Positions 1-8,039 of a stretch of DNA of 36,311 nucleotides are shown here, piece by piece. Numbering within the stretch: the stretch's first letter is position 1; every line of letters starts with the position of its first letter. The stretch spans positions 1 to 36,311 of the forward strand of contig URMH01000028.1 in the NCBI GenBank assembly GCA_900549015.1, in the 5' to 3' direction. A program made the position numbers and the translations under genes. The notes beneath the pieces were generated by a model. That model was not told where the DNA came from. It saw only the letters and a program-made list of their open reading frames with translations, and ran no database searches. This stretch comes from an uncultured Blautia sp. (GTDB taxonomy: Bacteria; Bacillota; Clostridia; Lachnospirales; Lachnospiraceae).

Positions 1-99
1 CATGTCAAAATTATCGACTTTGCTTTCGTTGATTTCATTGAATTTAAGGCACTCCATATAATTTTTTTCTATAACGTTATCTGATACTTTATTTTCCAT
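1..99 (-). CDS. N-terminal fragment of an unrecognised protein (runs off the window)
   Basis: Reading leftward from an ATG at 99, 33 codons stay open to the window edge. The peptide begins MENKVSDNVIEK and is charged and Asn-rich, with no motif I recognise. It starts 11 bases after the stop of the upstream acetyltransferase, so the two are probably co-transcribed. No strong ribosome site is visible; an AAAGGT lies further upstream, inside the end of the acetyltransferase. The function cannot be stated from this fragment. Confidence 0.5.
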   Translation of the reverse strand, partial: MENKVSDNVIEKNYMECLKFNEINESKVDNFDM

Positions 100-109
100 A
101 TTATCACAT

Positions 110-610
110 TCATACCTTTAACACCATCTCATGCCACTCTTCTCCGCCCCAGGTAGAGTCAGCAATCCCCAGATCCTGCAATCCAAACTTTTTATACATC
201 TCTACCTTCTGCTCTAAGCATGTCAGAAACAGCTTTTTTCGTCCGTTTGCCTTTTCACGCTGACTGTAGCGGTACACGAGCTCTCTGGCAAGGCCCTGTC
301 CACGATACTCCGGAAGCACGTCAAGGCCAAGAAGCATCACATTTTTACCGTTTTCATCACATAAATCGATGTCCGTAAAGAACTCATCCCTGAACTTTTC
401 CTCGTCTGTTGCCACACCATTTAAAAAGCCCGCCAGCTTACCGGTTGATTTGTCAATTGCCACGAGAAATAGCTGTGGTACCTTTGCAATTCTCTCTGTC
501 ATTGCCTTTGGAGAACATGCCTCATTCGGTGGGAAACATATCTGCTCAATTGCTATTGCCTGTTCTACCTCGTCTGGGTTTATACTTCTAAATTCAAAAT
601 TATCTGTCAT
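110..610 (-). CDS. GNAT-family N-acetyltransferase
   Basis: This is a small cytoplasmic acetyltransferase of about 166 residues, the usual size for a single GNAT domain. The acetyl-CoA-binding motif A is clear: a hydrophobic strand (MLLGLDVLPEYRGQGLARELV) carries the Q/RxxGxG/A signature YRGQGLA. The C-terminal part, with KKLFLTCLEQKVEMYKKFGL, matches the usual motif B region where a Tyr sits near the acetyl donor. I chose the ATG at 610 because GAGG lies about 9 bases upstream and the fold begins at once (TDNFEFRSI). An upstream in-frame ATG at 640 has no ribosome site. The substrate cannot be told. The downstream unknown gene follows within 11 bases, suggesting an operon. Confidence 0.8.
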   Translation of the reverse strand: MTDNFEFRSINPDEVEQAIAIEQICFPPNEACSPKAMTERIAKVPQLFLVAIDKSTGKLAGFLNGVATDEEKFRDEFFTDIDLCDENGKNVMLLGLDVLPEYRGQGLARELVYRYSQREKANGRKKLFLTCLEQKVEMYKKFGLQDLGIADSTWGGEEWHEMVLKV

Positions 611-752
611 TATTTTATACCTCATTCTTCTGTTTATCATATATTAAGATTTTTGTGTTACCGGCCACTCTCAAGCGTGAACAGTAAAATTTTTTGTATA
701 TGTATATAATACGTGTTTTTGCTGATATAATCAATAATCCCCCAAATACCAA

Positions 753-792
753 AATCAGCCACAAAAGCATTTTACTGCTTTTATGACTGATT
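753..792 (-). terminator. Probable terminator after the chemoreceptor gene
   Basis: A long stem (17 pairs allowing G-U) has arms near AATCAGCCACAAAAGCA and TGCTTTTATGACTGATT around a 6-base loop. It lies about 30 bases past the stop of the minus-strand chemoreceptor gene. On the minus strand the stem is followed by a moderately T-rich stretch, so it is a plausible but not ideal intrinsic terminator. Confidence 0.5.
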
Positions 793-824
793 TACATTGC
801 GACTTCATTTATGAATACCTACAA

Positions 825-2513
825 TTAATTATGAAAGAACGATAATGCTTCCTTCAATCCATCAGACTCATTATTCATGTGTTCTGCCATTTCTGAAACT
901 CCGTGCATCATCGCATTGAGCTCCTCGATGTTGGCATTCATCTCTTCAGTTGCTGCGGCATTTGCTGCGCTGACGTCTGTCAGGCTGTTGCTGCTCTTCG
1001 TGATGTCATCGTTCAGCTCAATCATCGCAGTGACAAGCTCTTCGATTTCATCAGCTTTTTCTGCTGTCTTTTGAATCTGCTCATCAAGTGAGCCAAATTC
1101 ATCGAGTACTGCCTTAATCTCTTCCTTCTGCTTGGCATTGTCCTCGACGATGGTGCCGGATGCCTGTACACAATACCTGCACTCTTCAACCAGTGATGAT
1201 ATTATCTGCTTGATATTCTCAAGCTCCGTATTGGTATTGTCTGAGAGCACTCGAATCTCCTGTGCCACTACTGCGAAGCCTTTTCCTGCATCGCCGGCTC
1301 TGGCCGCCTCTATAGATGCATTGAGTGACAAAAGATTGGTTTCACTGGATATTTCCTCAATGACAGAGACAATATTGCTCACCTTGTCAACCGTAGTATT
1401 TACAGTTTCTATGCGTTTTGAAATTGCTGAGATACCCTCATCCATCTTGTGGCTGCTATCCTGCATGGATTTAATCTTGTCATTCATGATTTTACTGCTA
1501 TCCTGCACTGCTGTCGTCTGGTTTTTGATTTCATCAACAGAGGCATTAATGTCCTTTGTTTCATTGCTCATCTCCAGAAGATTTTCATTAATCTTGGAAA
1601 TAGATGCTGCCATGCCTGTAGAGCCCTCTGCAACATCCTCGACTGCCTTGGATATCTCGTTATTTGCAGCAAGTGTCTGACTGCTTGTGTCATTGAGCTC
1701 ATAGCTGTTTGATGACATCGTATCACTGGAATTTCTTATCTTTCCGACTATACTTCCAAGCGATTGTGTGAGCTCCTTCATCTTTTCTATAATCAGGCCT
1801 ATCTCATCATTTGACTCCTTGACCACACTGAAATCTGCCTCAATATTACCATTGGCAACATCCTCAATTATTGTACTGACCTTTACAAGCGGTCTCATAA
1901 GCCTGCGTCCCATTATGAATGAGATAATAATTGCAATAAGCACAACAATAGCAATGATTCCAACGGCAACTCCTGTTACAGTAGTGATTCCTGCAAGTGC
2001 CTCAGACTCATCTGCTGTAAGCACAAGTATATTTTCATTGTTCAAAATCGTATATGCCGAATACTTTGTTGTTCCATTGAAATCATATTCTACAACAGTC
2101 GTGCCCGGTTTTTTGCCATCCTGAAGCTGTTGTACAACTCCTTTAATTACGGCATTCTCAACAGGCTGTCCAACCTTTTCCTTTGTTGGATGATAAAGCA
2201 TTGTGCCATCATTCTTTACCACATAGACATATGAGCTGTCCATACCTTCGAGCTTTACATCGGAAAGACTCTTAGCGTATTCATCATAGTCTAAATCCTC
2301 TGTATCTGCATTGCTGATCTCATTCTCCACAATTTTTGATGTTGTATTGATAACATCTACCATGGTATGCTTTGTGCTGTCTGTAATTTGTTTTTTGGAG
2401 CTTTCAAGAATAAATACCATACAAATTACATTTGAAACTATAACAGCTAAAATCACCATTACTATGATTTTGGCTGCAAATGTACCTCTTTTTTTAGTTT
2501 TACTCTGTTCCAT
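825..2513 (-). CDS. Methyl-accepting chemotaxis protein with extracellular Cache-type sensor
   Basis: A 562-residue membrane chemoreceptor that would signal through CheW/CheA to the flagellar motor. Residues about 13-35 form the first membrane segment. Residues about 36-170 form an extracellular sensor of single-Cache type (SSYVYVVKNDGTMLYHP is characteristic). A second membrane segment lies at about 175-200, followed by a HAMP domain (RRLMRPLVKVSTII). The rest is the long coiled-coil signalling domain, with the conserved hairpin tip ETNLLSLNASIEAARAGD followed by GKGFAVVAQEIRVLSD. It lacks a C-terminal CheR-tether pentapeptide. The start at 2513 gives a charged N-terminus (EQSKTKKR) and then the membrane segment. 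The gene stands alone with its own leader. A receptor of this kind suggests the source of this block is motile, as Roseburia/Agathobacter are. The ligand is unknown. Confidence 0.93.
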   Translation of the reverse strand: MEQSKTKKRGTFAAKIIVMVILAVIVSNVICMVFILESSKKQITDSTKHTMVDVINTTSKIVENEISNADTEDLDYDEYAKSLSDVKLEGMDSSYVYVVKNDGTMLYHPTKEKVGQPVENAVIKGVVQQLQDGKKPGTTVVEYDFNGTTKYSAYTILNNENILVLTADESEALAGITTVTGVAVGIIAIVVLIAIIISFIMGRRLMRPLVKVSTIIEDVANGNIEADFSVVKESNDEIGLIIEKMKELTQSLGSIVGKIRNSSDTMSSNSYELNDTSSQTLAANNEISKAVEDVAEGSTGMAASISKINENLLEMSNETKDINASVDEIKNQTTAVQDSSKIMNDKIKSMQDSSHKMDEGISAISKRIETVNTTVDKVSNIVSVIEEISSETNLLSLNASIEAARAGDAGKGFAVVAQEIRVLSDNTNTELENIKQIISSLVEECRYCVQASGTIVEDNAKQKEEIKAVLDEFGSLDEQIQKTAEKADEIEELVTAMIELNDDITKSSNSLTDVSAANAAATEEMNANIEELNAMMHGVSEMAEHMNNESDGLKEALSFFHN

Positions 2514-2697
2514 ATGACCATCTCTCCTATCCTACTGCTACTGCTACTCCTTTAGCTTAAAATTATAAGACAATATTACCATTTTTGGTGAAATTATACA
2601 ATAGTTTATCAGTAAATAAAAAATTTATCTACATTTTGCCTTTGATTAATTTGTCGCGCAAATAGGGTTAATGTTCAATCATAAACAGTTATACTAC

Positions 2698-5067
2698 CTA
2701 TTCCACATTCTTTAGTGCCATGTCCATCGGGATTCTCTTTATTCTACTGAAATCAAATACTGTCACTATCAGGTAACCGATGAGCACAAACGCAAACATC
2801 TTTACATAGCCGACAGGTGTCATATGGAATGAAAACCATCCGCTGAAGGTCTGAAGCATTATGCGCCATACAATATCCATTACTTTTGCACCAAGCACTA
2901 CACTGATAATATCTGATATAACCACCACGATGGATGTTGAGACCAGATAAAGACTTGCAATTTCTCTGTTGTCGTAGCCTAAAATCTTGGTCATAGATAT
3001 GGCTGTCTCATTTTTCTCGATGATGAGCTTCGTGAGCAGATATATCATAACGGCTGATAGCAATATGCAAAGCACCTGGAAGTACTGCATGTATGAGCCC
3101 ATGGAGTGGTCGAGCTGGTCTGCCATTTTGGTGATGTCGCGTATCGTGATTGTTGTCGCGATATTGCTCTCATCGATATCCTTTATCTTTGTATCCGACA
3201 AAAATCCGCTGAATCTGCCATCTGCAAAATCAAAGGTATCCGCAAAATGCTCTATCGGCATAAATACCGCGATGCTCTGGGATTTATCGTAGGTTCCCTT
3301 CACCTTGAATTTGTATGTTTTTTTCTCGTACTGTGCATCAAGCTTTATTGTATCACCCAGTTTTATACCATATTTATCTGCAAATGAATCCGATATGTAC
3401 ACCTCGTTATCCTTAAGCGAATCCATGTCCTTAAGCTTTACGTATGCACTGTCTGTTTCCACTCCGTAGACAGACACCTCCTCGTCAAAGTCATCTGACC
3501 TCCTTAAGAGCGATGTCATGTCAAATTTCTCTGCGTCACTGTTGCCGGTTTCAAGCACGTTTCCGTCTGCATCGACATAGGATTTGAGTACGTACTGGTA
3601 TTTTGCAAACATCATACTGTCTGTATTTTTCTTGTAATAATCAAGTGTATCCGGCATGCCTACTGCCATCGCAAGCATGACCATGATGAAAAATATTCCC
3701 ACAAAAAGTATCAGATAGTTTGCCACATTCTGGAACATGATTCGCAGTCTGAAACGGCTCATGAAGCTCCAGCGAGGAAGCCGCATTGCCTTTTTACGCT
3801 TTGTTTTCTTAAGGTCATGGCGCAGAAATTGAAGCGGTGTGTGCTGCATCATGCGGATTATTACAATAAGATTTACAACCAGCATGATAATCACCGGAGC
3901 AAGCGTTGTTTTTATGAATGCGCCCGGATTCCAGATAGTATGATATGCCGGCAGGCTGTAGCTGTTGTAATACATGCCTACTACCACATCCTTGAATACC
4001 GTATAGCCCAGTATATTTCCCACAACCGCTGCCAGGAATGTCACGATGACAGGCATTGAAAGGTAATGCCTGATAAGCTCCCCCTTTGTGTAGCCCGACG
4101 CACGAAGCGTGCCTATCGCTGATGATTCATTTGCTATCGTATTGCTTATGGTCACTGCAAAAATGAATGCGATTATCACGATAAGAATGTCTAAAAGCAC
4201 GCCTCCCATGGCCTTGTCTGAGCCCATATCATCCGTGGCAAAATTGATTGCCGGATTGGAGTAACGCGGTGTGTAGTCCTCCACCTCATTGCCTGCTGCC
4301 ATCACCTGTGATACCATTGCCTCCAGAAAGTCATCTGATTTTTCCTTCTGCTCTATGTCGTCCTTTGGCTCATCCTCGTATTTCCATGCATATGCATAGT
4401 GGATGCTCTTGTTCAGGCGGTCAAAGCCCTCCTTTGTCACCATCGCCACATCAAACTTTATTGCATCAAACATCATATCTGTCTTCTTTTCATGCAGTGT
4501 GGAATAGTTGACATATGCGATAAGGCCCGATACCTTGAATTCCTTTCCGCTGACCTTTATTGTGTCACCGACCTTCATCCCCACGTTGTCTGCATGCATT
4601 CTGTCCACAGCAATTTCGTTCTCATTTTGTGGAAAAGAGCCCTCGATGAGACATGCGAGGTTGATATCCCCGGTCTTTGTGTATACACGGATGGTTCCAT
4701 CCTTTTTGCCGTCTGCGTCGTAGTCCTCAGTCTCATTGCGATAGAAATTCTCGTAGAGCGTGACAGGAGTTTTGCTGCTATCGCTGTCTTTTTCGTCTGG
4801 AGCTGTTTTTACCTCGCCTGACTCGATAGCCGTAACAAGCTCGCTGTCAGCCTTATCCTTAAGCTCAAAATGTCCATCCTCCTGCTTGTATTTACTTACT
4901 CCCTCATCCGCAGATGTAAGCATACTGTCGTTTGCCACATACATTCCGGATACAAAGCCGATTGTCAGCACGAGGAAAAGAAATACAACGAGATATTTCT
5001 TCCAGTCACCGATAATTTCCTTTGGTATACGCTTTATCAGAGGATTTTTTATCTTTTTCCTGCTCAT
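2698..5067 (-). CDS. FtsX/MacB-type ABC transporter permease
   Basis: A 789-residue permease of the FtsX family. These work with a cytoplasmic ATPase as mechanotransmission exporters (lipoprotein release, peptide resistance) rather than as classic import channels. One membrane segment sits at about 25-45, followed by a large extracellular region (about 50-285) rich in Asp, Lys and Glu. A three-segment FtsX core follows at about 290-410, then a second N-terminal-like segment near 450, another extracellular region and a second FtsX core at about 665-780. The core sequence IANESSAIGTLRASGYTKGEL and its second copy around NETAISMTKILGYDNREI are the usual coupling-helix regions. The start at 5067 has AGGAGG about 8 bases upstream and lies 14 bases after the ATPase gene, so the two form an operon. 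The cargo is unknown. Confidence 0.9.
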   Translation of the reverse strand: MSRKKIKNPLIKRIPKEIIGDWKKYLVVFLFLVLTIGFVSGMYVANDSMLTSADEGVSKYKQEDGHFELKDKADSELVTAIESGEVKTAPDEKDSDSSKTPVTLYENFYRNETEDYDADGKKDGTIRVYTKTGDINLACLIEGSFPQNENEIAVDRMHADNVGMKVGDTIKVSGKEFKVSGLIAYVNYSTLHEKKTDMMFDAIKFDVAMVTKEGFDRLNKSIHYAYAWKYEDEPKDDIEQKEKSDDFLEAMVSQVMAAGNEVEDYTPRYSNPAINFATDDMGSDKAMGGVLLDILIVIIAFIFAVTISNTIANESSAIGTLRASGYTKGELIRHYLSMPVIVTFLAAVVGNILGYTVFKDVVVGMYYNSYSLPAYHTIWNPGAFIKTTLAPVIIMLVVNLIVIIRMMQHTPLQFLRHDLKKTKRKKAMRLPRWSFMSRFRLRIMFQNVANYLILFVGIFFIMVMLAMAVGMPDTLDYYKKNTDSMMFAKYQYVLKSYVDADGNVLETGNSDAEKFDMTSLLRRSDDFDEEVSVYGVETDSAYVKLKDMDSLKDNEVYISDSFADKYGIKLGDTIKLDAQYEKKTYKFKVKGTYDKSQSIAVFMPIEHFADTFDFADGRFSGFLSDTKIKDIDESNIATTITIRDITKMADQLDHSMGSYMQYFQVLCILLSAVMIYLLTKLIIEKNETAISMTKILGYDNREIASLYLVSTSIVVVISDIISVVLGAKVMDIVWRIMLQTFSGWFSFHMTPVGYVKMFAFVLIGYLIVTVFDFSRIKRIPMDMALKNVE

Positions 5068-5081
5068 AGGTCAAATCCTCC

Positions 5082-5798
5082 TTACCACTCAAGCTCTTCG
5101 GCCGAAACCTTATTAGTATTGATATCGTTGTGGCGCACGGCTCCGTCTCGTAGCTTTATAACATGGTCTGCCATGTTTTTGATGGCCTCATTGTGTGTGA
5201 CCATGATGATTGTGTTGCCGTACTTTTTGTTGACATCCTCTATGAGCTTCAAAATCTCCTTTGAGGTGTTGTAATCAAGCGCTCCTGTAGGCTCGTCGCA
5301 GAGCAGTATATCCGGATTTTTCACGATTGCACGCCCTATTGACACACGCTGCTGCTGTCCGCCGGATAGCTGATTTGGAAGCTTATAGCGGTGCTCGTAA
5401 AGCCCCAGCGTGTGAAGCAGCTCATCGATATCCAGTGCGTTGTCAGACAGGTATGCGCCCACCTCTATATTTTCCTTTACATTCAGGTTTGCAATCAGAT
5501 TGTACATCTGAAACACATATCCCAAGTGCTTTCTGCGGTACTGTGTAAGCTTTTTCTCGCTCATATCCTTCAGCTTGTCACCATTTATGCTGATATATCC
5601 GGAATCGGCGCTGTCGATGCCTCCGATGATATTGAGCAGTGTTGACTTTCCGGAGCCTGACGGTCCAAGCAGCACACAGAACTCTCCCTTTGCCACGGAA
5701 AAATTCATGCCGCGCAGCACCTCCTGGCGCGTCTCGCCGCTTCCGAAGCCCTTTTTCAAATCCACTATTTCTAAGAACTTTCTCTCTTCTTCTGACAT
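5082..5798 (-). CDS. ABC transporter ATP-binding protein (LolD/MacB type)
   Basis: A 238-residue ABC ATPase that should power the FtsX-type permease encoded immediately downstream. All motifs are intact: Walker A GPSGSGKST near residue 45, Q-loop in VFQMYNLI, ABC signature LSGGQQQRVSIGRA near 144, Walker B ILLCDEPTGALD near 165, and the switch His in MVTHNE near 201. The YVFQMYNL and EPTGALD wording is typical of the LolD/MacB/YknY branch, consistent with an FtsX partner. The gene comes first in a two-gene minus-strand operon. It is preceded by a region with candidate promoter and dyad elements. No regulator gene is visible within the window. Overexpression of such pairs is often tied to antimicrobial peptide or drug response; that is inference here. 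Confidence 0.92.
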   Translation of the reverse strand: MSEEERKFLEIVDLKKGFGSGETRQEVLRGMNFSVAKGEFCVLLGPSGSGKSTLLNIIGGIDSADSGYISINGDKLKDMSEKKLTQYRRKHLGYVFQMYNLIANLNVKENIEVGAYLSDNALDIDELLHTLGLYEHRYKLPNQLSGGQQQRVSIGRAIVKNPDILLCDEPTGALDYNTSKEILKLIEDVNKKYGNTIIMVTHNEAIKNMADHVIKLRDGAVRHNDINTNKVSAEELEW

Positions 5799-5834
5799 AT
5801 GATATCCTCTCTTTCAACATTTCATATTACATCT

Positions 5835-5968
5835 ACCTTATGTAAGGTTGTACCTTTAAAAGCAATTGTTGGTCAGATTTCACTTACCATGGTTACCTGT
5901 TGTTTATCCACGTTAGTGTTATCTAACTTTATGCAATAAGAGTACTGCTTTTTTGCCTTTCTTGTCAA
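5835..5968 (-). promoter_or_regulatory. Candidate promoter and two dyad operators for the ABC exporter operon
   Basis: On the minus strand a perfect -35 (TTGACA, 5963-5968) is followed after 18 bases by a weak -10 (TACTCT, 5939-5944). Just downstream lie two inverted repeats: GTTAG-6-CTAAC at 5912-5927 and ACCTTA-2-TAAGGT at 5835-5848. Dyads placed downstream of a promoter suggest a repressor site, for example TetR-like. No TetR gene is in the window and the -10 is poor. The 284-base gap between the divergent ABC operon and asnB otherwise shows nothing I recognise. Confidence 0.35.
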
Positions 5969-6082
5969 TAAAAATTTTTGATTAGTTTGGTAAAATCTCT
6001 TTTTATTTTCTGACCGGATTAACAGCTACAAGGCGTATGCATAATATAAATTAAACCTGTTTTTACGGAGATATGAAATTTT

Positions 6083-7978
6083 ATGTGTGGTATCGCCGGA
6101 TTCTGTAACTTTAAAGAAGACTTTGAAGAGAACACCGATTACTGGAACTTTCGTCTTGAGAAGATGCGTGCTGTACTCGCCCACCGCGGCAACGATGCCA
6201 GAGGACGCTACCTTAAAAAGCATATTGGTCTGTCGCACAGCCGTCTTGCCATCCGTGATATCCTGTGTGGCGACCAGCCCATGACGCGCACCCACAATGG
6301 CTATGATTACACTATCTGCTATAACGGAGAAATTTACAACACTGATGAGCTGATTCCCGAGCTGTCCGAAAACGGCTTTGTATGCTCCACAACCTCAGAC
6401 ACAGAGGTTATTCTATACGCCTACATCCATTGGGGCGCTGATTTTGTCAATCGTTTAAACGGCATTTTTGCATTTGCCATATGGGATGCGGCTAAAAACC
6501 GGCTGCTTTTATACCGCGACCGCGTAGGTGTCAAACCGCTTTTTTATGCCATCCGAGGGGATTCTCTGGTGTTTGGCTCCGAGCCAAAGGCCTGTTTTGC
6601 TCACCCTGCAGTAAAGCCTGAGCTTGATAAGCAGGGCTTACAGGAGCTTCTTGCTATCGGGCCTGCGCACACGAGCGGACTTTCCCTGTTTAAGGATTTG
6701 TTTGAGGTTTTGCCGGGACACTTCATGATTTACTCACAGGATGGGCTGCATGATGAAACCTACTGGGAGCTTACAAGCCGGGAACACACCGAGAGCTATC
6801 GGGATACCGTTGCTCACACACGTTTTCTGGTGGAGGATGCTATAAAAAGGCAGATGGTTTCCGATGTGCCGGTATGTACTTTTCTGTCAGGCGGCATCGA
6901 TTCAAGCATCGTGACCGCCATCGCCGCAAACTATATGAACACACGCGGTAAAACGCTCAACACTTTTTCCTTCGACTTTAAGGACAATGACAGGTATTTT
7001 AAGGCAAACGCCTTCCAGCCGGAGAGGGATCTGCCATATGTCAATCGTATGCTTGAGGAGTATGAGACAGCCCACTCCTATCTCGAGTGTGATGAGAACT
7101 CTCTCTTCAAGGCGCTCTTTGCCGCAGTCGATGCAAAGGATATGCCCGGCATGACCGATGTGGACTCGTCACTTTTATATTTCTGCAGCCTCGTCAGCCG
7201 AAAAAACAAGGTAGCTCTTACAGGTGAGTGTGCTGATGAAATCTTTGGTGGATATCCGTGGTTTTACCGCAAAGAGCTGCTGGAAAGATATGGCTTCCCA
7301 TGGTCATCGGATGTCGCTCCACGCCTTGCTCTTTTGCGCGATGATGTGGGTTTTGAGCTTGATTTATCCGGTTATCAGGCTTTTCGATATGAGGAGTCCA
7401 GGTCAAAAGCACCTCTCCTTTACGGCGAGGCCGGAGAGGACGAAAGCCGCCGCATAATAGGTTATCTCAATATCAAATGGTTCATGCAGACGCTTCTTGA
7501 CCGCATGGATCGCACCAGCATGTACTCTTCCCTGGAAGCCCGTGTCCCATTTGGAGATCTGGATTTTGTAAAATATGTGATGTCCATAAATCCGGAATTG
7601 AAACTGAATACGTATGGAAAAGGAAAATATCTTCTTCGTCATGGATTTGAAAAAGATGCATATCTTCCGGATGAAATTCTCTGGAGAGAAAAAGCAGCGT
7701 TTTCAGATGCGGTAGGTCATTCTATGGTTGATTATCTGAAAGAATATGCAGAGTGCAGGTACAGTGATAAGGAGTTTGAAGAAAAATGTGAAACCTATAC
7801 ATATGCCCGGCCTTTTACGAAAGAGTCATTATTATACAGAGAAATTTTTGAAAAGTATTATCCGGGCCAGGCAGGGATGATTGTAGATTTCTGGATGCCG
7901 AATAAAGAATGGGAAGGGTGCAATGTAAATGATCCTTCAGCGAGAGTGCTTTCAAATTATGGCAGCAGTGGAAAATAA
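6083..7978 (+). CDS. asnB: Asparagine synthase (glutamine-hydrolysing), apparently chimeric
   Basis: AsnB makes asparagine from aspartate, ATP and glutamine-derived ammonia. The 631-residue protein is full length. Cys2 (MCGIAG) is the class II glutaminase nucleophile, with ...YNGEIYN and RDRVGVKPLFY marking that domain. The synthetase domain has the pyrophosphatase loop FLSGGIDSSI, then ALTGECADEIFGGYPWF and LLDRMDRTSMYSSLEARVPF. The ATG at 6083 must be the start because Cys2 has to follow it; a GGAG lies about 12 bases upstream. Codon use changes sharply near 7,550. By my count about 27 of 33 Arg codons before that point are CGN (many CGC), whereas after it four of six are AGA/AGG and none is CGC. 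The last 140 codons match the downstream pyrG-purF block rather than the upstream genes. The reading frame is intact, so the product may still work. Confidence 0.93.
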   Translation: MCGIAGFCNFKEDFEENTDYWNFRLEKMRAVLAHRGNDARGRYLKKHIGLSHSRLAIRDILCGDQPMTRTHNGYDYTICYNGEIYNTDELIPELSENGFVCSTTSDTEVILYAYIHWGADFVNRLNGIFAFAIWDAAKNRLLLYRDRVGVKPLFYAIRGDSLVFGSEPKACFAHPAVKPELDKQGLQELLAIGPAHTSGLSLFKDLFEVLPGHFMIYSQDGLHDETYWELTSREHTESYRDTVAHTRFLVEDAIKRQMVSDVPVCTFLSGGIDSSIVTAIAANYMNTRGKTLNTFSFDFKDNDRYFKANAFQPERDLPYVNRMLEEYETAHSYLECDENSLFKALFAAVDAKDMPGMTDVDSSLLYFCSLVSRKNKVALTGECADEIFGGYPWFYRKELLERYGFPWSSDVAPRLALLRDDVGFELDLSGYQAFRYEESRSKAPLLYGEAGEDESRRIIGYLNIKWFMQTLLDRMDRTSMYSSLEARVPFGDLDFVKYVMSINPELKLNTYGKGKYLLRHGFEKDAYLPDEILWREKAAFSDAVGHSMVDYLKEYAECRYSDKEFEEKCETYTYARPFTKESLLYREIFEKYYPGQAGMIVDFWMPNKEWEGCNVNDPSARVLSNYGSSGK

Positions 7979-8039
7979 AAGAAGTTTTTGAAAAGAGTTT
8001 GATAAAAACAGGAAAATTTAGAAAAGGAAGTTAAGAATC

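Noticed and set aside
1132..1680. 182-codon plus-strand open frame inside the chemoreceptor gene
   Set aside because: It is antisense to the conserved signalling domain, Ser-rich, and has no ribosome site; it mirrors the codon pattern of the real gene.
2530..2548. Short triplet-like repeat (CTGCTACTGCTACT) before the chemoreceptor gene
   Set aside because: Too short and not in a coding or promoter element; no phase-variation logic.
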